Part shown: positions 18,694 to 26,936 of the stretch, one piece after another
How positions within the stretch are numbered: the stretch's first letter is position 1
Layout: every line of letters begins with the position of its first letter
DNA from: DASUPK01 sp963736305
GTDB lineage: Bacteria; Actinomycetota; Thermoleophilia; Solirubrobacterales; 70-9
Reading direction: 5' to 3'
Assembly (NCBI GenBank): GCA_963736305.1
Contig: CAVTOD010000004.1
Location: forward strand, 1-64,000
Length of the DNA stretch: 64,000 bases
Notes under the pieces: generated by a model
The model's input: only the letters and a program-made list of their open reading frames with translations
The model's database searches: none
Told to the model about the DNA's origin: nothing
Program-made: the position numbers and the translations under genes

Positions 18694-19995
18694 ATGGAGA
18701 AATTCATCATCCAGGGCGGGGTCCCGCTCTCGGGAGAGATCGTTCCGGCGGGCAACAAGAACGCCGCGCTCCCGATCCTCGCCGCCTGCCTGCTCACCGA
18801 GGAGGAGCTGGTTATCGGCAACGTCCCGGACATCAGCGACGTGCGATCGATGCTGGGACTCCTGGAGAAACTGGGCGTGAACGTCTCCTGGGCCGCCGAC
18901 AACGAGGTCCGTCTCCAAGCGGACAACGTCTCGGGCACCGAGGTCGATGAGGGGCTCGCCAATCAGATCCGTGCGTCCTTCCTCGTCGCCGGTCCCTTGC
19001 TGGCTCGCTGCGGCGAGGTGAAGATGCCGCCGCCCGGCGGCGACACGATCGGCCGCCGCCGGCTGGATGCCCACCTGGACGCCTTCCGGGATCTCGGAGC
19101 AAAGGTCGACGGCGACGTCTGGATCGAGCTCTCGGCGCCCAAGGACGGCCTGCAGCCCAAGCGGATCTTCATGGACGAGCCATCGGTGATGGGAACGGAG
19201 AACGCGCTGCTCGCCGCCGCGCTCACCCCCGGCCCCACGACCATCGCCAATGCCGCCTGCGAGCCGCACGTGCAGGACCTGGCGAGGCTGCTCTGCAAGA
19301 TGGGCGCGCAGGTGGACGGGATCGGCTCCAATGTGATGACCGTGCACGGCCGCGACAAGCTCGGCGGGGCCGAGCACGCCATCTGCCCCGACCACATCGA
19401 GATCGCGAGCTTCATGGCGCTGGCCGCCGCGACGAGCGGCGAGCTGCGCATCCGAGGCGTGATCGCCGAGGACCTGGAGGGAATCCGCCGCCACTTCCGG
19501 CGCATCGGGCTCCAGACGATGGAAGAGGCTGGGGACCTGATGGTTCCCCCCGAGCAGAAGCTCACCATCAAGGACGACCACGGCGAGGCGATCCCTCAGA
19601 TCGACGACGGCCCCTGGCCCGCCTTCCCGGCAGACCTCACATCGATCGCCCTCGCCCTCGCCACACAGGCGGACGGGACGATCGTGATCCACGAGAAGAT
19701 GTTCGAGAACCGCCTTTTCTTCGTCGACAAGCTGGTGGCGATGGGCGCTCGGATCCACCTCAGCGATCCCCACAGGGCGGTCGTGAGTGGTCCGAGCCGG
19801 CTTCACGGCGCTCGACTCGAGAGCCCCGACATCCGCGCGGGAATGGCGATGCTCATCGCGGCGCTCGCCGCCCAGGGAACCTCGGAGATCGGCAACGTCG
19901 CGCAGATCGACCGCGGCTACGAGCGGATCGACGTGCGGCTACGCGATCTGGGCGCCCGCATCGAGCGGGTCGCCGCAGAGCGCGTTCCGGCGTAG
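18694..19995 (+). CDS. murA: UDP-N-acetylglucosamine 1-carboxyvinyltransferase (Asp-type)
   Basis: 433 residues, full length. MurA transfers enolpyruvate from PEP to UDP-GlcNAc in the first committed step of peptidoglycan synthesis, in the cytoplasm. The conserved PAGNKNAALPILAA (catalytic Lys) is present. The active-site loop reads PPGGDTIGRRRLDAHL: Asp stands where most bacteria have the fosfomycin-binding Cys (E. coli C115). The same replacement is known in mycobacteria and Chlamydia and gives intrinsic fosfomycin resistance. ENRLFFVDKL and the C-terminal GYERIDVRLRDLGA agree with the family. Confidence 0.93.
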   Translation: MEKFIIQGGVPLSGEIVPAGNKNAALPILAACLLTEEELVIGNVPDISDVRSMLGLLEKLGVNVSWAADNEVRLQADNVSGTEVDEGLANQIRASFLVAGPLLARCGEVKMPPPGGDTIGRRRLDAHLDAFRDLGAKVDGDVWIELSAPKDGLQPKRIFMDEPSVMGTENALLAAALTPGPTTIANAACEPHVQDLARLLCKMGAQVDGIGSNVMTVHGRDKLGGAEHAICPDHIEIASFMALAAATSGELRIRGVIAEDLEGIRRHFRRIGLQTMEEAGDLMVPPEQKLTIKDDHGEAIPQIDDGPWPAFPADLTSIALALATQADGTIVIHEKMFENRLFFVDKLVAMGARIHLSDPHRAVVSGPSRLHGARLESPDIRAGMAMLIAALAAQGTSEIGNVAQIDRGYERIDVRLRDLGARIERVAAERVPA

Positions 19996-20002
19996 TCGAT
20001 CT

Positions 20003-20290
20003 TCAGACGCTGTAGGCGTTGTGCAGCTCGGTGAACTTCGGGTCCGGAACGTCCGGGGCATCGTCGCCAAGCGTCTCGGCCATGGTCGGCCCGATCCTGG
20101 ACTGTGCGAAGGCGCCAAAGGCCTCGGGCGACTCCCAGATGTCCAGTATGCGAAGCGTGTCCCCATCCACCCGGGCGCTGTGGGCGATCAGCCCGTCGGG
20201 CGCATTTCCCTTGGGGTCGAGCGCATTGTCAACTGCGTCGTATTGGTCGGTGGTGAACCCTTCGAAATCCAACTCCACGAATACGGCCAT
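20003..20290 (-). CDS. ABM-like dimeric alpha/beta-barrel protein
   Basis: 95 residues (VELDFEGFTTDQYDAVDNAL, DIWESPEAFGAF). The pattern of two beta-alpha-beta halves fits the dimeric alpha+beta barrel (antibiotic-biosynthesis-monooxygenase-like) superfamily; enzymatic activity cannot be claimed. AAGGAGA precedes the ATG by 3-5 nt. It is the downstream member of a tandem pair with the protein at 20331-20609, sharing the VDxWES..F motif. Confidence 0.75.
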   Translation of the reverse strand: MAVFVELDFEGFTTDQYDAVDNALDPKGNAPDGLIAHSARVDGDTLRILDIWESPEAFGAFAQSRIGPTMAETLGDDAPDVPDPKFTELHNAYSV

Positions 20291-20330
20291 GTCTTCTCCT
20301 TGTTGAGTCGCGGTTGCGGGTCTGTTCTGC

Positions 20331-20609
20331 TCAAGCGTTCTGGAGGTCGCGAACCTCGAGGACCTCTGGGTCCGGGGCCTGCGGGGCGTCCGGGTTCACC
20401 TCGGCGATTGCCGGGATCAGCTGGTTCTGGACGAAGTTCTGGAAGTTCTCCGCCGACTCCCAGACATCGACCAGCTTCCACTTGTCTCCGCCCAGATCGG
20501 ACACCGTGTGCAGGATCAGCCCTTCGGGCGTCGCGTCGCCGAGCTTCTCGTTCACCGCTACGTAGTTCTCGGGCGTTGCCTCGAACTCCTGAATCACGAC
20601 TACTGCCAT
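20331..20609 (-). CDS. ABM-like dimeric alpha/beta-barrel protein, paralogue
   Basis: 92 residues. The start ATG 20609 is chosen because GGAGGAGG lies 8 nt upstream and because MAVVVIQEFEATPENYVAV aligns with the start of the neighbouring paralogue. Shared features are an N-terminal strand, PEGLILHT, DVWESAENFQNF and a Pro-Asp-rich C-terminus. The pair is probably co-transcribed; the genes are 40 bp apart. Function unknown. Confidence 0.75.
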   Translation of the reverse strand: MAVVVIQEFEATPENYVAVNEKLGDATPEGLILHTVSDLGGDKWKLVDVWESAENFQNFVQNQLIPAIAEVNPDAPQAPDPEVLEVRDLQNA

Positions 20610-20644
20610 CTCACTCGCCTCCTCCGGTTCGTGTTCCCATGCTG

Positions 20645-20672
20645 ACCCTATTACGGATGACCCCGCCCACAA
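20645..20672 (-). promoter_or_regulatory. Promoter for the ABM pair (TTGTGG-16-TAGGGT)
   Basis: On the minus strand TTGTGG (20667-20672) and TAGGGT (20645-20650) are 16 bp apart, 36 bp before the start codon at 20609. The -10 box equals those of the small-RNA units and the cytochrome operon. Confidence 0.45.
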
Positions 20673-20712
20673 GCTTGCAGCCTGTGAACGGCTGTGACGG
20701 GATGATGGAGCG

Positions 20713-21711
20713 ATGATCCATTCGATACCCCCGGGCACCCGGGACATCCTGCCTGACGAGATGCGCGAGCTTCGCGCTCTCCAGGCGACCCTGATCGAGG
20801 TCTTCGAGCGCTTCGGCTACGGCCAGGTGGCCACGCCCACGCTCGAGTACGACGAGGTGCTGCAGCGGGGTGAGGGTCGCAGCGGGGTCGGGGCATACCG
20901 CTTCTTCGACGAGCGGGGTGAGCTGCTCGCCCTGCGCTCCGACATGACGATCCCGATCGCGCGCCTGGTCGCATCCCGCTTCGCCGATGCCGCACCGCCG
21001 CACCGTTTCTCCTATGTCGGGAACGCGTATCGGATCGTCCGGCCGCAGCGAGGTCAGGTCCGTCAGTTCCTGCACGCCGGGATCGAGCTGCTCGGCTCGC
21101 CCGCCCCAGAGGGCACGGTCGAGGTACTGGAGGTGCTGAGCACCTCGCTCGACGCCGTCGGTCTGAACCGGGCGGTTCTCGGGCTCGGTGACGCGGACCT
21201 CTACCGCCAGCTGCTCACCGAGCTCGGCGTCCAGGGAGAGGACCGCGCGCGCATTCTCGACCGGCTCGCCGAGCACAACCTGGTCGGGCTGGAGATGGCG
21301 GTCGACGACGTCGCAGGCCTCGACGCCCACGGGCGCGAGACGCTGCTGCGGCTCCCCGGCATGCGGGGCGGAGCGGAGGTGCTCGAGCAGGCCCGCGAGC
21401 TCGGCGGAGCCGCCGTGGAGCGAGCCGCGCAGCGCCTTCAGCAGACCTACGACCTTTTGGTCGAGCGCGGGGTCGCCGGGCGGGTGCAGCTCGACCTCAG
21501 CCTGCTCCGCGACCTGGGCTACTACACCGGCGCGATCGTGGAGATCTACGACCCCGCTCTGGGTCACATCCTCGGCGGAGGGGGCCGCTACGACGATCTG
21601 GTGGGCCGCTTCGGCCGTGCGATGCCGGCCGCAGGGTTCGGCCTCTACCTGGAGCGGGTGCACCTCGCCCAGATGGAGGAGGAGCGACTCGCGAGGGAGA
21701 GCTCGGAATGA
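20713..21711 (+). CDS. hisZ: ATP phosphoribosyltransferase regulatory subunit HisZ
   Basis: 332 residues, a class II HisRS-like fold without the tRNA-binding domain: PPGTRDILPDE at the start, LRSDMTIPIARLVASRF (motif 2 region), YRIVRPQRGQVRQF and the glycine-rich GHILGGGGRYDDLVGRFG. The length and direct coupling to a short HisG argue for HisZ rather than a true synthetase. HisZ and the short HisG form a hetero-octamer that carries out the first step of histidine synthesis and senses histidine. It opens the his operon and overlaps hisG by 4 bp. Confidence 0.9.
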   Translation: MIHSIPPGTRDILPDEMRELRALQATLIEVFERFGYGQVATPTLEYDEVLQRGEGRSGVGAYRFFDERGELLALRSDMTIPIARLVASRFADAAPPHRFSYVGNAYRIVRPQRGQVRQFLHAGIELLGSPAPEGTVEVLEVLSTSLDAVGLNRAVLGLGDADLYRQLLTELGVQGEDRARILDRLAEHNLVGLEMAVDDVAGLDAHGRETLLRLPGMRGGAEVLEQARELGGAAVERAAQRLQQTYDLLVERGVAGRVQLDLSLLRDLGYYTGAIVEIYDPALGHILGGGGRYDDLVGRFGRAMPAAGFGLYLERVHLAQMEEERLARESSE

Positions 21712-22382
21712 CGCCGACGGTTGAGGGCCCGCGCGCCCGCCTCGGCGGGCCGCTCAAACTGGCGATCCCGCGCGGCGCCCTCTGGGGCGAGACTCTCGAC
21801 GCGCTCGACCGGATCGGAGTCGATACCTCCGAGATGCGCGGCGACTCGCGCTCGCTGATCTTCAGCGTCAACGAGATGAGCCTGGTGACGATGCGGCCCT
21901 CGGACGTTCCCACCTATGTCGAGTCGGGGGCCGCCGACCTCGGGATCACCGGTAAGGACGTCCTGCTCGAGCACACCGACCGGATCGTCTACGAGATCCT
22001 GGACCTCGGCTACGGCGCCTGCCGGATGGTCCTGGCCGCCCGGAAAGGCGACGAGAGCCTCGGTGAGACGGAGAGGCGCCTGGGCGGCATGCGGATCGCG
22101 ACCAAGTATCCGAGGATCGCCGAGCGCTACTTCGAGGAGACCGGCAGGCAGGCCGAGGTGATCGAGGTGAAGGGGTCGGTCGAGCTGGCCCCGCTGGTCG
22201 GACTGGCTGATGGGATCGTCGACCTCGTCGCCACCGGCCGCACCCTCGAGGAGAACGGCCTGGAGATCCGCGAGGAGATCGCTCCATCGACCGCACGGCT
22301 CGTCGTCAACCGCGTCTCCCACAAGCTTCGCGCGGCCGAGGTCGACAACCTCGTGGAGCGGCTGCGCTCGGAGAGGGGCTGA
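21708..22382 (+). CDS. hisG: ATP phosphoribosyltransferase, short form
   Basis: 224 residues, the HisG-S length, without the C-terminal regulatory domain. It condenses ATP with PRPP. Visible motifs are LAIPRGALWGETLDAL, ESGAADLGITGKDVLLE and the PRPP loop DLVATGRTLEENGLE. It depends on HisZ encoded just upstream. The start overlaps the hisZ stop, and the stop overlaps the hisD start (ATGA-type at 22382). Confidence 0.95.
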   Translation: MTPTVEGPRARLGGPLKLAIPRGALWGETLDALDRIGVDTSEMRGDSRSLIFSVNEMSLVTMRPSDVPTYVESGAADLGITGKDVLLEHTDRIVYEILDLGYGACRMVLAARKGDESLGETERRLGGMRIATKYPRIAERYFEETGRQAEVIEVKGSVELAPLVGLADGIVDLVATGRTLEENGLEIREEIAPSTARLVVNRVSHKLRAAEVDNLVERLRSERG

Positions 22383-23662
22383 TGAGGATCCAGAGATTCG
22401 ACTGGGATGGACGGGAGGCCCGCTCACTGGCCGCGCGGATCAGGGCGCTGCAGCCGCCGCTGGCCGAGGTCAGTGACCCGGTGCGGGTGATCATCTCCGC
22501 GGTCCGCGACAAGGGTGACGACGCTCTCGAAGAGCTCGAGCTGCGCTTCGGCGCCGGCCCGAACTGGCGCCAGAGCTTCCACCAGGCGCCTGGCCGGATT
22601 GCCTCCGCGCTCTCCCGGATCGATCGGGGGCTGCTCGAGGCCCTCGAGACAGCCGCCGAGAACATCCGGACAGTCGCCGAGGCACAGCTCGGCGAGAAGC
22701 ACCGTCTGGCGCTGCCACAGGGGCAGTCGATCGCGCTGAGGGAGGTCCCCGTTGGCTCGGCTGCGGTCTACGCGCCGGGTGGCGCCGGGGCCTACCCCTC
22801 GACCGTGCTGATGGGCTGCATCCCGGCGAAGGTGGCTGGGGTGGAGCGCGTCGTCCTCGTGACCCCGCCGGCGCAGGGCGACGAGCCGGTCCCAGACGTC
22901 GTCCTCGCGGCTGCCGGGATCGCGGGCGCCGACGAGGTCTACGCCGTCGGCGGCGCGCAGGCGATTGCGGCACTGGCGATCGGAACGGAGACGATCGCTC
23001 CGGTCGACGTGATCGCGGGACCAGGCAACCGCTACGTCCAGGAGGCGAAGCGCCAGCTGGCGGGGGAGGTGGGGATCGATGGGATCGCCGGCCCCTCCGA
23101 GCTGATGGTGATCGCGGGCGATGCCGCGAGCGCCGACTGGATGGGGCTCGATCTGTGCGCCCAGGCCGAGCACGGGCCGGACGGCCTGCTCGTCGCGGCG
23201 GCCGTCGAGACCGTCATCCTCGACGCGATCGAAGAGAGCGTGGAGCGGGTCGCGGCGGAGAGAGGGATCGCGGACGAGGCGGCGCTTGCGCTGGTCGCCG
23301 TGCCCGACACGGAGACGGGGGTGGCGCTCGCGAACGCGATCGCGCCCGAGCACCTCGAGATCCTCACCGAAGACGCCGAGCTGCTCGCGGGCCGGGTCAC
23401 CACGGCCGGCTGCGTATTCGTCGGCGAGCGCAGCGCGACCGCCTTCGGCGACTATGCCGCCGGCTCCAATCACGTTCTCCCGACCGGGGGCGCCGGGCGC
23501 TTCCAGGGACCGCTCGGCCCGGGCGCGTTCCGGCGCCGGATCGCGACTGTCGAGATGACGCAGGACGCGGCCCGGGCGCTCGCCCCGACGGTCGCTACAT
23601 TGGCCCGCGCCGAGGGCTTCCCGCTTCATGCGGACTCAGCCGAGGCCCGGGCAAAGGACTGA
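22382..23662 (+). CDS. hisD: Histidinol dehydrogenase
   Basis: 426 residues. It oxidises L-histidinol to histidine in two NAD-dependent steps and uses zinc. GSAAVYAPGGAGAYPSTVLM, the GPGNRYVQEAKRQLAG segment, the zinc-ligand region LCAQAEHGPDG, AIAPEHLEI and the final YAAGSNHVLPTGG are all present. It is coupled to hisG by start-stop overlap and followed by hisB after 3 bp. Confidence 0.96.
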   Translation: MRIQRFDWDGREARSLAARIRALQPPLAEVSDPVRVIISAVRDKGDDALEELELRFGAGPNWRQSFHQAPGRIASALSRIDRGLLEALETAAENIRTVAEAQLGEKHRLALPQGQSIALREVPVGSAAVYAPGGAGAYPSTVLMGCIPAKVAGVERVVLVTPPAQGDEPVPDVVLAAAGIAGADEVYAVGGAQAIAALAIGTETIAPVDVIAGPGNRYVQEAKRQLAGEVGIDGIAGPSELMVIAGDAASADWMGLDLCAQAEHGPDGLLVAAAVETVILDAIEESVERVAAERGIADEAALALVAVPDTETGVALANAIAPEHLEILTEDAELLAGRVTTAGCVFVGERSATAFGDYAAGSNHVLPTGGAGRFQGPLGPGAFRRRIATVEMTQDAARALAPTVATLARAEGFPLHADSAEARAKD

Positions 23663-23665
23663 CGA

Positions 23666-24256
23666 ATGAGCCGCACCGCAGAGATCAAGCGCGAGACCAA
23701 GGAGACCAAGGTGGCCCTGCGCCTGGACCTCGACGGCGGCGAGGCGAAGGTCTCGACCGGCGTCGGCTTCCTGGACCACATGCTGGAGCTGCTCGCGCGC
23801 CACGGCCGGCTCGGCCTCGAGCTCGAGGCGTCCGGCGATCTCCAGACCGGCGCGCACCACACCACCGAGGACGTCGGCATCTGCCTCGGGCAGGCGATCG
23901 ACGAGGCGCTGGGCGACCGCGCGGGAATCCGCCGCTACGGGTCCGCCCTGGTCCCGATGGACGAGGCGCTGGGGGAGTGCGCCATAGACATCTCGGGCAG
24001 GCCCTATTGCGCCTTCGACGCGGAGCTCCCCGACGTGACGATCGCGGGCTTCGACTCGGAGCTCACCGAGGAGTTCTTCCGCGCCGTCTCCAACAACTCG
24101 AAGATGACCCTGCACCTGTGGGTCCGCTCGGGCTCCAACGCGCACCACATGATCGAGGCCTCATTCAAGGCGTTCGCGCGGGCGCTGCGCGTGGCCGTCT
24201 CGATCGACCCGGACGAGCGCGGAGTCCCGTCCACCAAGGGAACCCTGACGGAATGA
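23666..24256 (+). CDS. hisB: Imidazoleglycerol-phosphate dehydratase
   Basis: 196 residues, the monofunctional form. It dehydrates IGP to imidazole-acetol phosphate. The duplicated manganese-binding His motifs are visible: FLDHMLELLARHG, GAHHTTEDVGICLG and NAHHMIEASFKAFARAL. The stop overlaps the hisH start (ATGA). Confidence 0.96.
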   Translation: MSRTAEIKRETKETKVALRLDLDGGEAKVSTGVGFLDHMLELLARHGRLGLELEASGDLQTGAHHTTEDVGICLGQAIDEALGDRAGIRRYGSALVPMDEALGECAIDISGRPYCAFDAELPDVTIAGFDSELTEEFFRAVSNNSKMTLHLWVRSGSNAHHMIEASFKAFARALRVAVSIDPDERGVPSTKGTLTE

Positions 24257-24867
24257 CCAGGATCTCGATCCTGGACTACGGGATGGGGAACCTGCGCTCG
24301 GTCGAGAAGGCCCTGGAGCGGGTCGGAGCGGAGGCCGAGATCACCGCGGACCGCGAGCGCGTCGAGTCCGCGGACGGCGTGATCCTGCCAGGCGTCGGGG
24401 CCTTCCCCAAGGCGATGGAGCGGGTCCACGAGATCGGGCTCGACGAGCTCGTCGCCGGGCGGATCGCGGCCGGCGTCCCCGTTCTGGGCATCTGCCTCGG
24501 GATGCAGCTGCTCTTCGAGTCCTCAGTGGAGAACGAGGGAGCGGGCGGGCTCTCCCTGCTCGGCGGGACCGTCGCTCCGCTCGAGGCGAACGGCTACAAG
24601 GTCCCGCACATCGGGTGGTCTCCGGTGCGCTGGGAGCACCCCTCGGAGCTCACCGACGGCCTCGGCGAGGAGACGCCCTTCTACTTCGTCCACTCGTTCG
24701 CGCCGCGCCCGGCTGCCGATGATGACGTCCTGGGCACCGCCGCCTACGGAGAGCGCTTCGCCTGCGCCGTCGAGCGGCCCCCTCTCTACGGCGTCCAGTT
24801 CCACCCCGAGAAGTCGAGCTCCGCGGGACTCGGGCTGCTCGCCAACTTCGTGCGTATCTGCAGTTGA
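24253..24867 (+). CDS. hisH: Imidazole glycerol phosphate synthase, glutaminase subunit
   Basis: 204 residues. It is a class I glutamine amidotransferase that supplies ammonia to HisF. The start DYGMGNLRSVEKAL, the nucleophile elbow GICLGMQLLFE and the catalytic His-Glu in GVQFHPEKS are complete. ATG 24253 overlaps the hisB stop; the stop overlaps the TTG start of hisA. Its partner HisF is two genes further on. Confidence 0.96.
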   Translation: MTRISILDYGMGNLRSVEKALERVGAEAEITADRERVESADGVILPGVGAFPKAMERVHEIGLDELVAGRIAAGVPVLGICLGMQLLFESSVENEGAGGLSLLGGTVAPLEANGYKVPHIGWSPVRWEHPSELTDGLGEETPFYFVHSFAPRPAADDDVLGTAAYGERFACAVERPPLYGVQFHPEKSSSAGLGLLANFVRICS

Positions 24868-25589
24868 TCCTCTACCCGGCGATCGACATCCGCGACGGCA
24901 AGGCCGTCAGGCTGATCCAGGGCGATTACGGGCAGGAGACTGCCTACGACGACGATCCGGTGGTCGCGGCCCGGCGCTGGGTCGACGGCGGGGCGCGCTG
25001 GCTCCACGTCGTCGACCTCGATGGCGCCCGCGCGGGCGAGCCGGTCAACCTCGACCACGTCCGGCGGATCGTGGCGGCGGTCAGCGTCCCGGTCCAGCTC
25101 GGCGGCGGTCTTCGGGACTCGAAGAAGGTCGAGGAAGCGTTCTCGTCCGGAGCCGAGCGGGTGGTTCTCGGCACGGCCGCCGTCCGCGATCCCGACATGG
25201 CCGAGGCCATCGCGGCGGCGCACGGCGAGCGCGTCGTCGCGTCGGTGGATGCGCGCTCCGGCAAGGTCGCGGCCGAGGGCTGGACCGAGGCCTCGGACCT
25301 CGGGACCTCCGAGGTGATCGCCGAGCTCTCGAACCGGGGCATCAGCCGCTTCGTCTACACGCCCGTGGAGGTCGATGGCCTGATGGAGGGGCCCGACCTC
25401 GACTCGCTGCGCGAGGCGGCGAGAGCGACCGACGGTGAGCTGATCTACTCGGGCGGCGTCGGTTCGCTCGATGACCTCCGCTCCGTCGCCGCGCTCGGGG
25501 TGGAGAACCTCGGCGGCGTGATCGTGGGCCGGGCGCTGTACGAGAGCCGCTTCAGCGTCGCCGAGGCTCAGGCGATCCTGGGTGCATAG
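24864..25589 (+). CDS. hisA: ProFAR isomerase HisA
   Basis: 241 residues, a TIM barrel. It isomerises 5'-ProFAR to PRFAR. The acid and base aspartates lie in YPAIDIRDGKAVRL and VASVDARSGKVA; GGGLRDSKKVE and IYSGGVGSLDDL are the phosphate loops. The start is TTG 24864 inside TTGA shared with the hisH stop. In some Actinobacteria this position is taken by the bifunctional PriA; telling HisA from PriA would need a tree. Confidence 0.9.
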   Translation: MILYPAIDIRDGKAVRLIQGDYGQETAYDDDPVVAARRWVDGGARWLHVVDLDGARAGEPVNLDHVRRIVAAVSVPVQLGGGLRDSKKVEEAFSSGAERVVLGTAAVRDPDMAEAIAAAHGERVVASVDARSGKVAAEGWTEASDLGTSEVIAELSNRGISRFVYTPVEVDGLMEGPDLDSLREAARATDGELIYSGGVGSLDDLRSVAALGVENLGGVIVGRALYESRFSVAEAQAILGA

Positions 25590-25592
25590 GAT
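25587..25592 (+). promoter_or_regulatory. Possible -10 box before the DoxX-like gene
   Basis: TAGGAT ends 6 nt before the ATG at 25599 and overlaps the hisA stop region. There is no ribosome site, so a leaderless internal transcript is possible. Confidence 0.35.
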
Positions 25593-25598
25593 CCGCGC

Positions 25599-25958
25599 AT
25601 GGGGAGACTCTTCGGCCCGTTCTTCGTCTTCGCGGGCATCATGCACTTCGTCAAGACCCGCTGGTACGAGCGGATCATGCCGCCCTACATCCCGCGCCAC
25701 CGCGAGGTCGTCTACGTCAGCGGTCTGGCCGAGATCGCCGGCGGCCTGGCGACGATGCACCCGGCGACCCGCAAGGCGGGAAGCCTGTGGAGCATCGCGA
25801 CGCTCGTCGCAGTCTTCCCGGCGAACCTGCACATGGCCCTGGAGCCGGAGCGCTACGAGAAGGGCATCCCCGGCGGCCGCGCCGCCCTCTACGGCCGCCT
25901 GCCCGTGCAGCTGCTGTTCATCGCCTGGGCATATGCCGCCGGCGACTGGGACGAGTAG
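25599..25958 (+). CDS. DoxX-like membrane protein inside the his operon
   Basis: 119 residues with about four membrane segments (LFGPFFVFAGIMHFV, VVYVSGLAEIAGGLATM, WSIATLVAVFPANLHMAL, LYGRLPVQLLFIAWAYA). The pattern HFVKTRWYERIMPPYIP fits DoxX-type proteins, a poorly understood quinone or redox-linked membrane family. It separates hisA from hisF by 390 bp with a probable promoter of its own. A role in histidine synthesis is not expected. Confidence 0.75.
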   Translation: MGRLFGPFFVFAGIMHFVKTRWYERIMPPYIPRHREVVYVSGLAEIAGGLATMHPATRKAGSLWSIATLVAVFPANLHMALEPERYEKGIPGGRAALYGRLPVQLLFIAWAYAAGDWDE

Positions 25959-25968
25959 CGTCGATCCC

Positions 25969-25974
25969 TAGCCT
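25969..25974 (+). promoter_or_regulatory. Possible -10 box before hisF
   Basis: TAGCCT ends 6 nt before the hisF ATG at 25981. The AAGGG immediately before the ATG is too close to act as a ribosome site. Suggests an internal leaderless start. Confidence 0.4.
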
Positions 25975-25980
25975 TAAGGG

Positions 25981-26793
25981 ATGGTCCTGAAGCGTGTGAT
26001 CCCCTGCCTGGACGTCGACAACGGCCGCGTCGTCAAGGGCACGAACTTCGTCGACATCCGCGACGCCGGCGACCCGGTGGAGCTCGCCGAGCGCTACGAC
26101 GCCGCGGGCGCTGACGAGCTCGTCTTCCTGGACATCACAGCCTCGCATGAGAGCCGGGACACGATCGTCGAGCTCGCCCGCCGCACGGCCGACAACGTCT
26201 TCATCCCGTTCACGATCGGCGGCGGGATCCGCTCCGTCGAGGACGCCCAGGCCGTGCTCGACGCCGGCGCCGACAAGGTCTCGGTCAACTCGTCGGCGCT
26301 CGAGCGGCCGGAGTTGATCTCCGAGCTCGCCGGCGTCTTCGGCTCACAGTGCGTCGTGATCGCGATCGACGCGAAGCGGCGCGGCGCCGGCGACGAGTCC
26401 GAGACCTGCCAGGCGCCGCCGGGCCACTTCGGGGACGCCGAGTGGGACGTCTACGTCCACGGCGGGCGCACCAAGGTCGAGGGCCGCGAGGCCGTCGAAT
26501 GGGCCCGCGAGGCGACGGAGCTCGGTGCTGGTGAGGTGCTGCTCACCAGCATGGACCGCGACGGCACCACCGACGGCTACGACCTGGAGCTGACCCGCGC
26601 GGTCGCCGAAGCGGTCACCGTCCCGGTGATCGCCTCAGGCGGAGCGGGGGAGCTCGACCACCTCGTCGAGGCCGTTGAGGCGGGCCACGCCGACGCGGTG
26701 CTCTGCGCCTCGATCTTCCACTACGGGGCACATACCGTCGCGGAGGCGAAGGAGCGGATGAACCAGGCCGGGATCCCGGTCAGGCTGGCTTAG
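25981..26793 (+). CDS. hisF: Imidazole glycerol phosphate synthase, cyclase subunit
   Basis: 270 residues, a TIM barrel. It uses ammonia from HisH to make IGP and AICAR from PRFAR. Catalytic aspartates lie in CLDVDNGRVVKG and VIAIDAKRRG; FTIGGGIRSVEDA and IASGGAGELDHL are the phosphate sites. The stop TAG (26791-26793) runs into the left copy of the 8-bp repeat that flanks the insertion downstream. hisI, hisE and hisC are not in the window. Confidence 0.96.
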   Translation: MVLKRVIPCLDVDNGRVVKGTNFVDIRDAGDPVELAERYDAAGADELVFLDITASHESRDTIVELARRTADNVFIPFTIGGGIRSVEDAQAVLDAGADKVSVNSSALERPELISELAGVFGSQCVVIAIDAKRRGAGDESETCQAPPGHFGDAEWDVYVHGGRTKVEGREAVEWAREATELGAGEVLLTSMDRDGTTDGYDLELTRAVAEAVTVPVIASGGAGELDHLVEAVEAGHADAVLCASIFHYGAHTVAEAKERMNQAGIPVRLA

Positions 26794-26800
26794 CTACTTC
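26793..26800 (+). repeat. Left target-site duplication GCTACTTC
   Basis: An identical 8-mer lies at 27874-27881. The first base belongs to the hisF stop codon. Joining the two copies restores two convergent genes with overlapping stop codons (TAGCTA). Confidence 0.7.
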
Positions 26801-26852
26801 GCCCCTTCAACGCCTAGAGGTGTGATTTCCAAGCGCCGCTTTGCATGGGAAG
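26801..26852 (+). repeat. Left terminal inverted repeat
   Basis: CCCCTTCAACGC, CTAGAGGTGTGATTTCC and CCGCTTTGCATGGGAAG match the reverse complement of the right end with a few substitutions and a 2-bp gap. The repeat begins next to the 8-bp direct repeat. Confidence 0.65.
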
Positions 26853-26936
26853 GCGCGCTTTTCGAGGAGCGCTCGCTTGTCGCGCGCTAAGGGGAAGCGA
26901 GCTCATCGACAGCCGCGGGATGACCATCGCCGTGAC

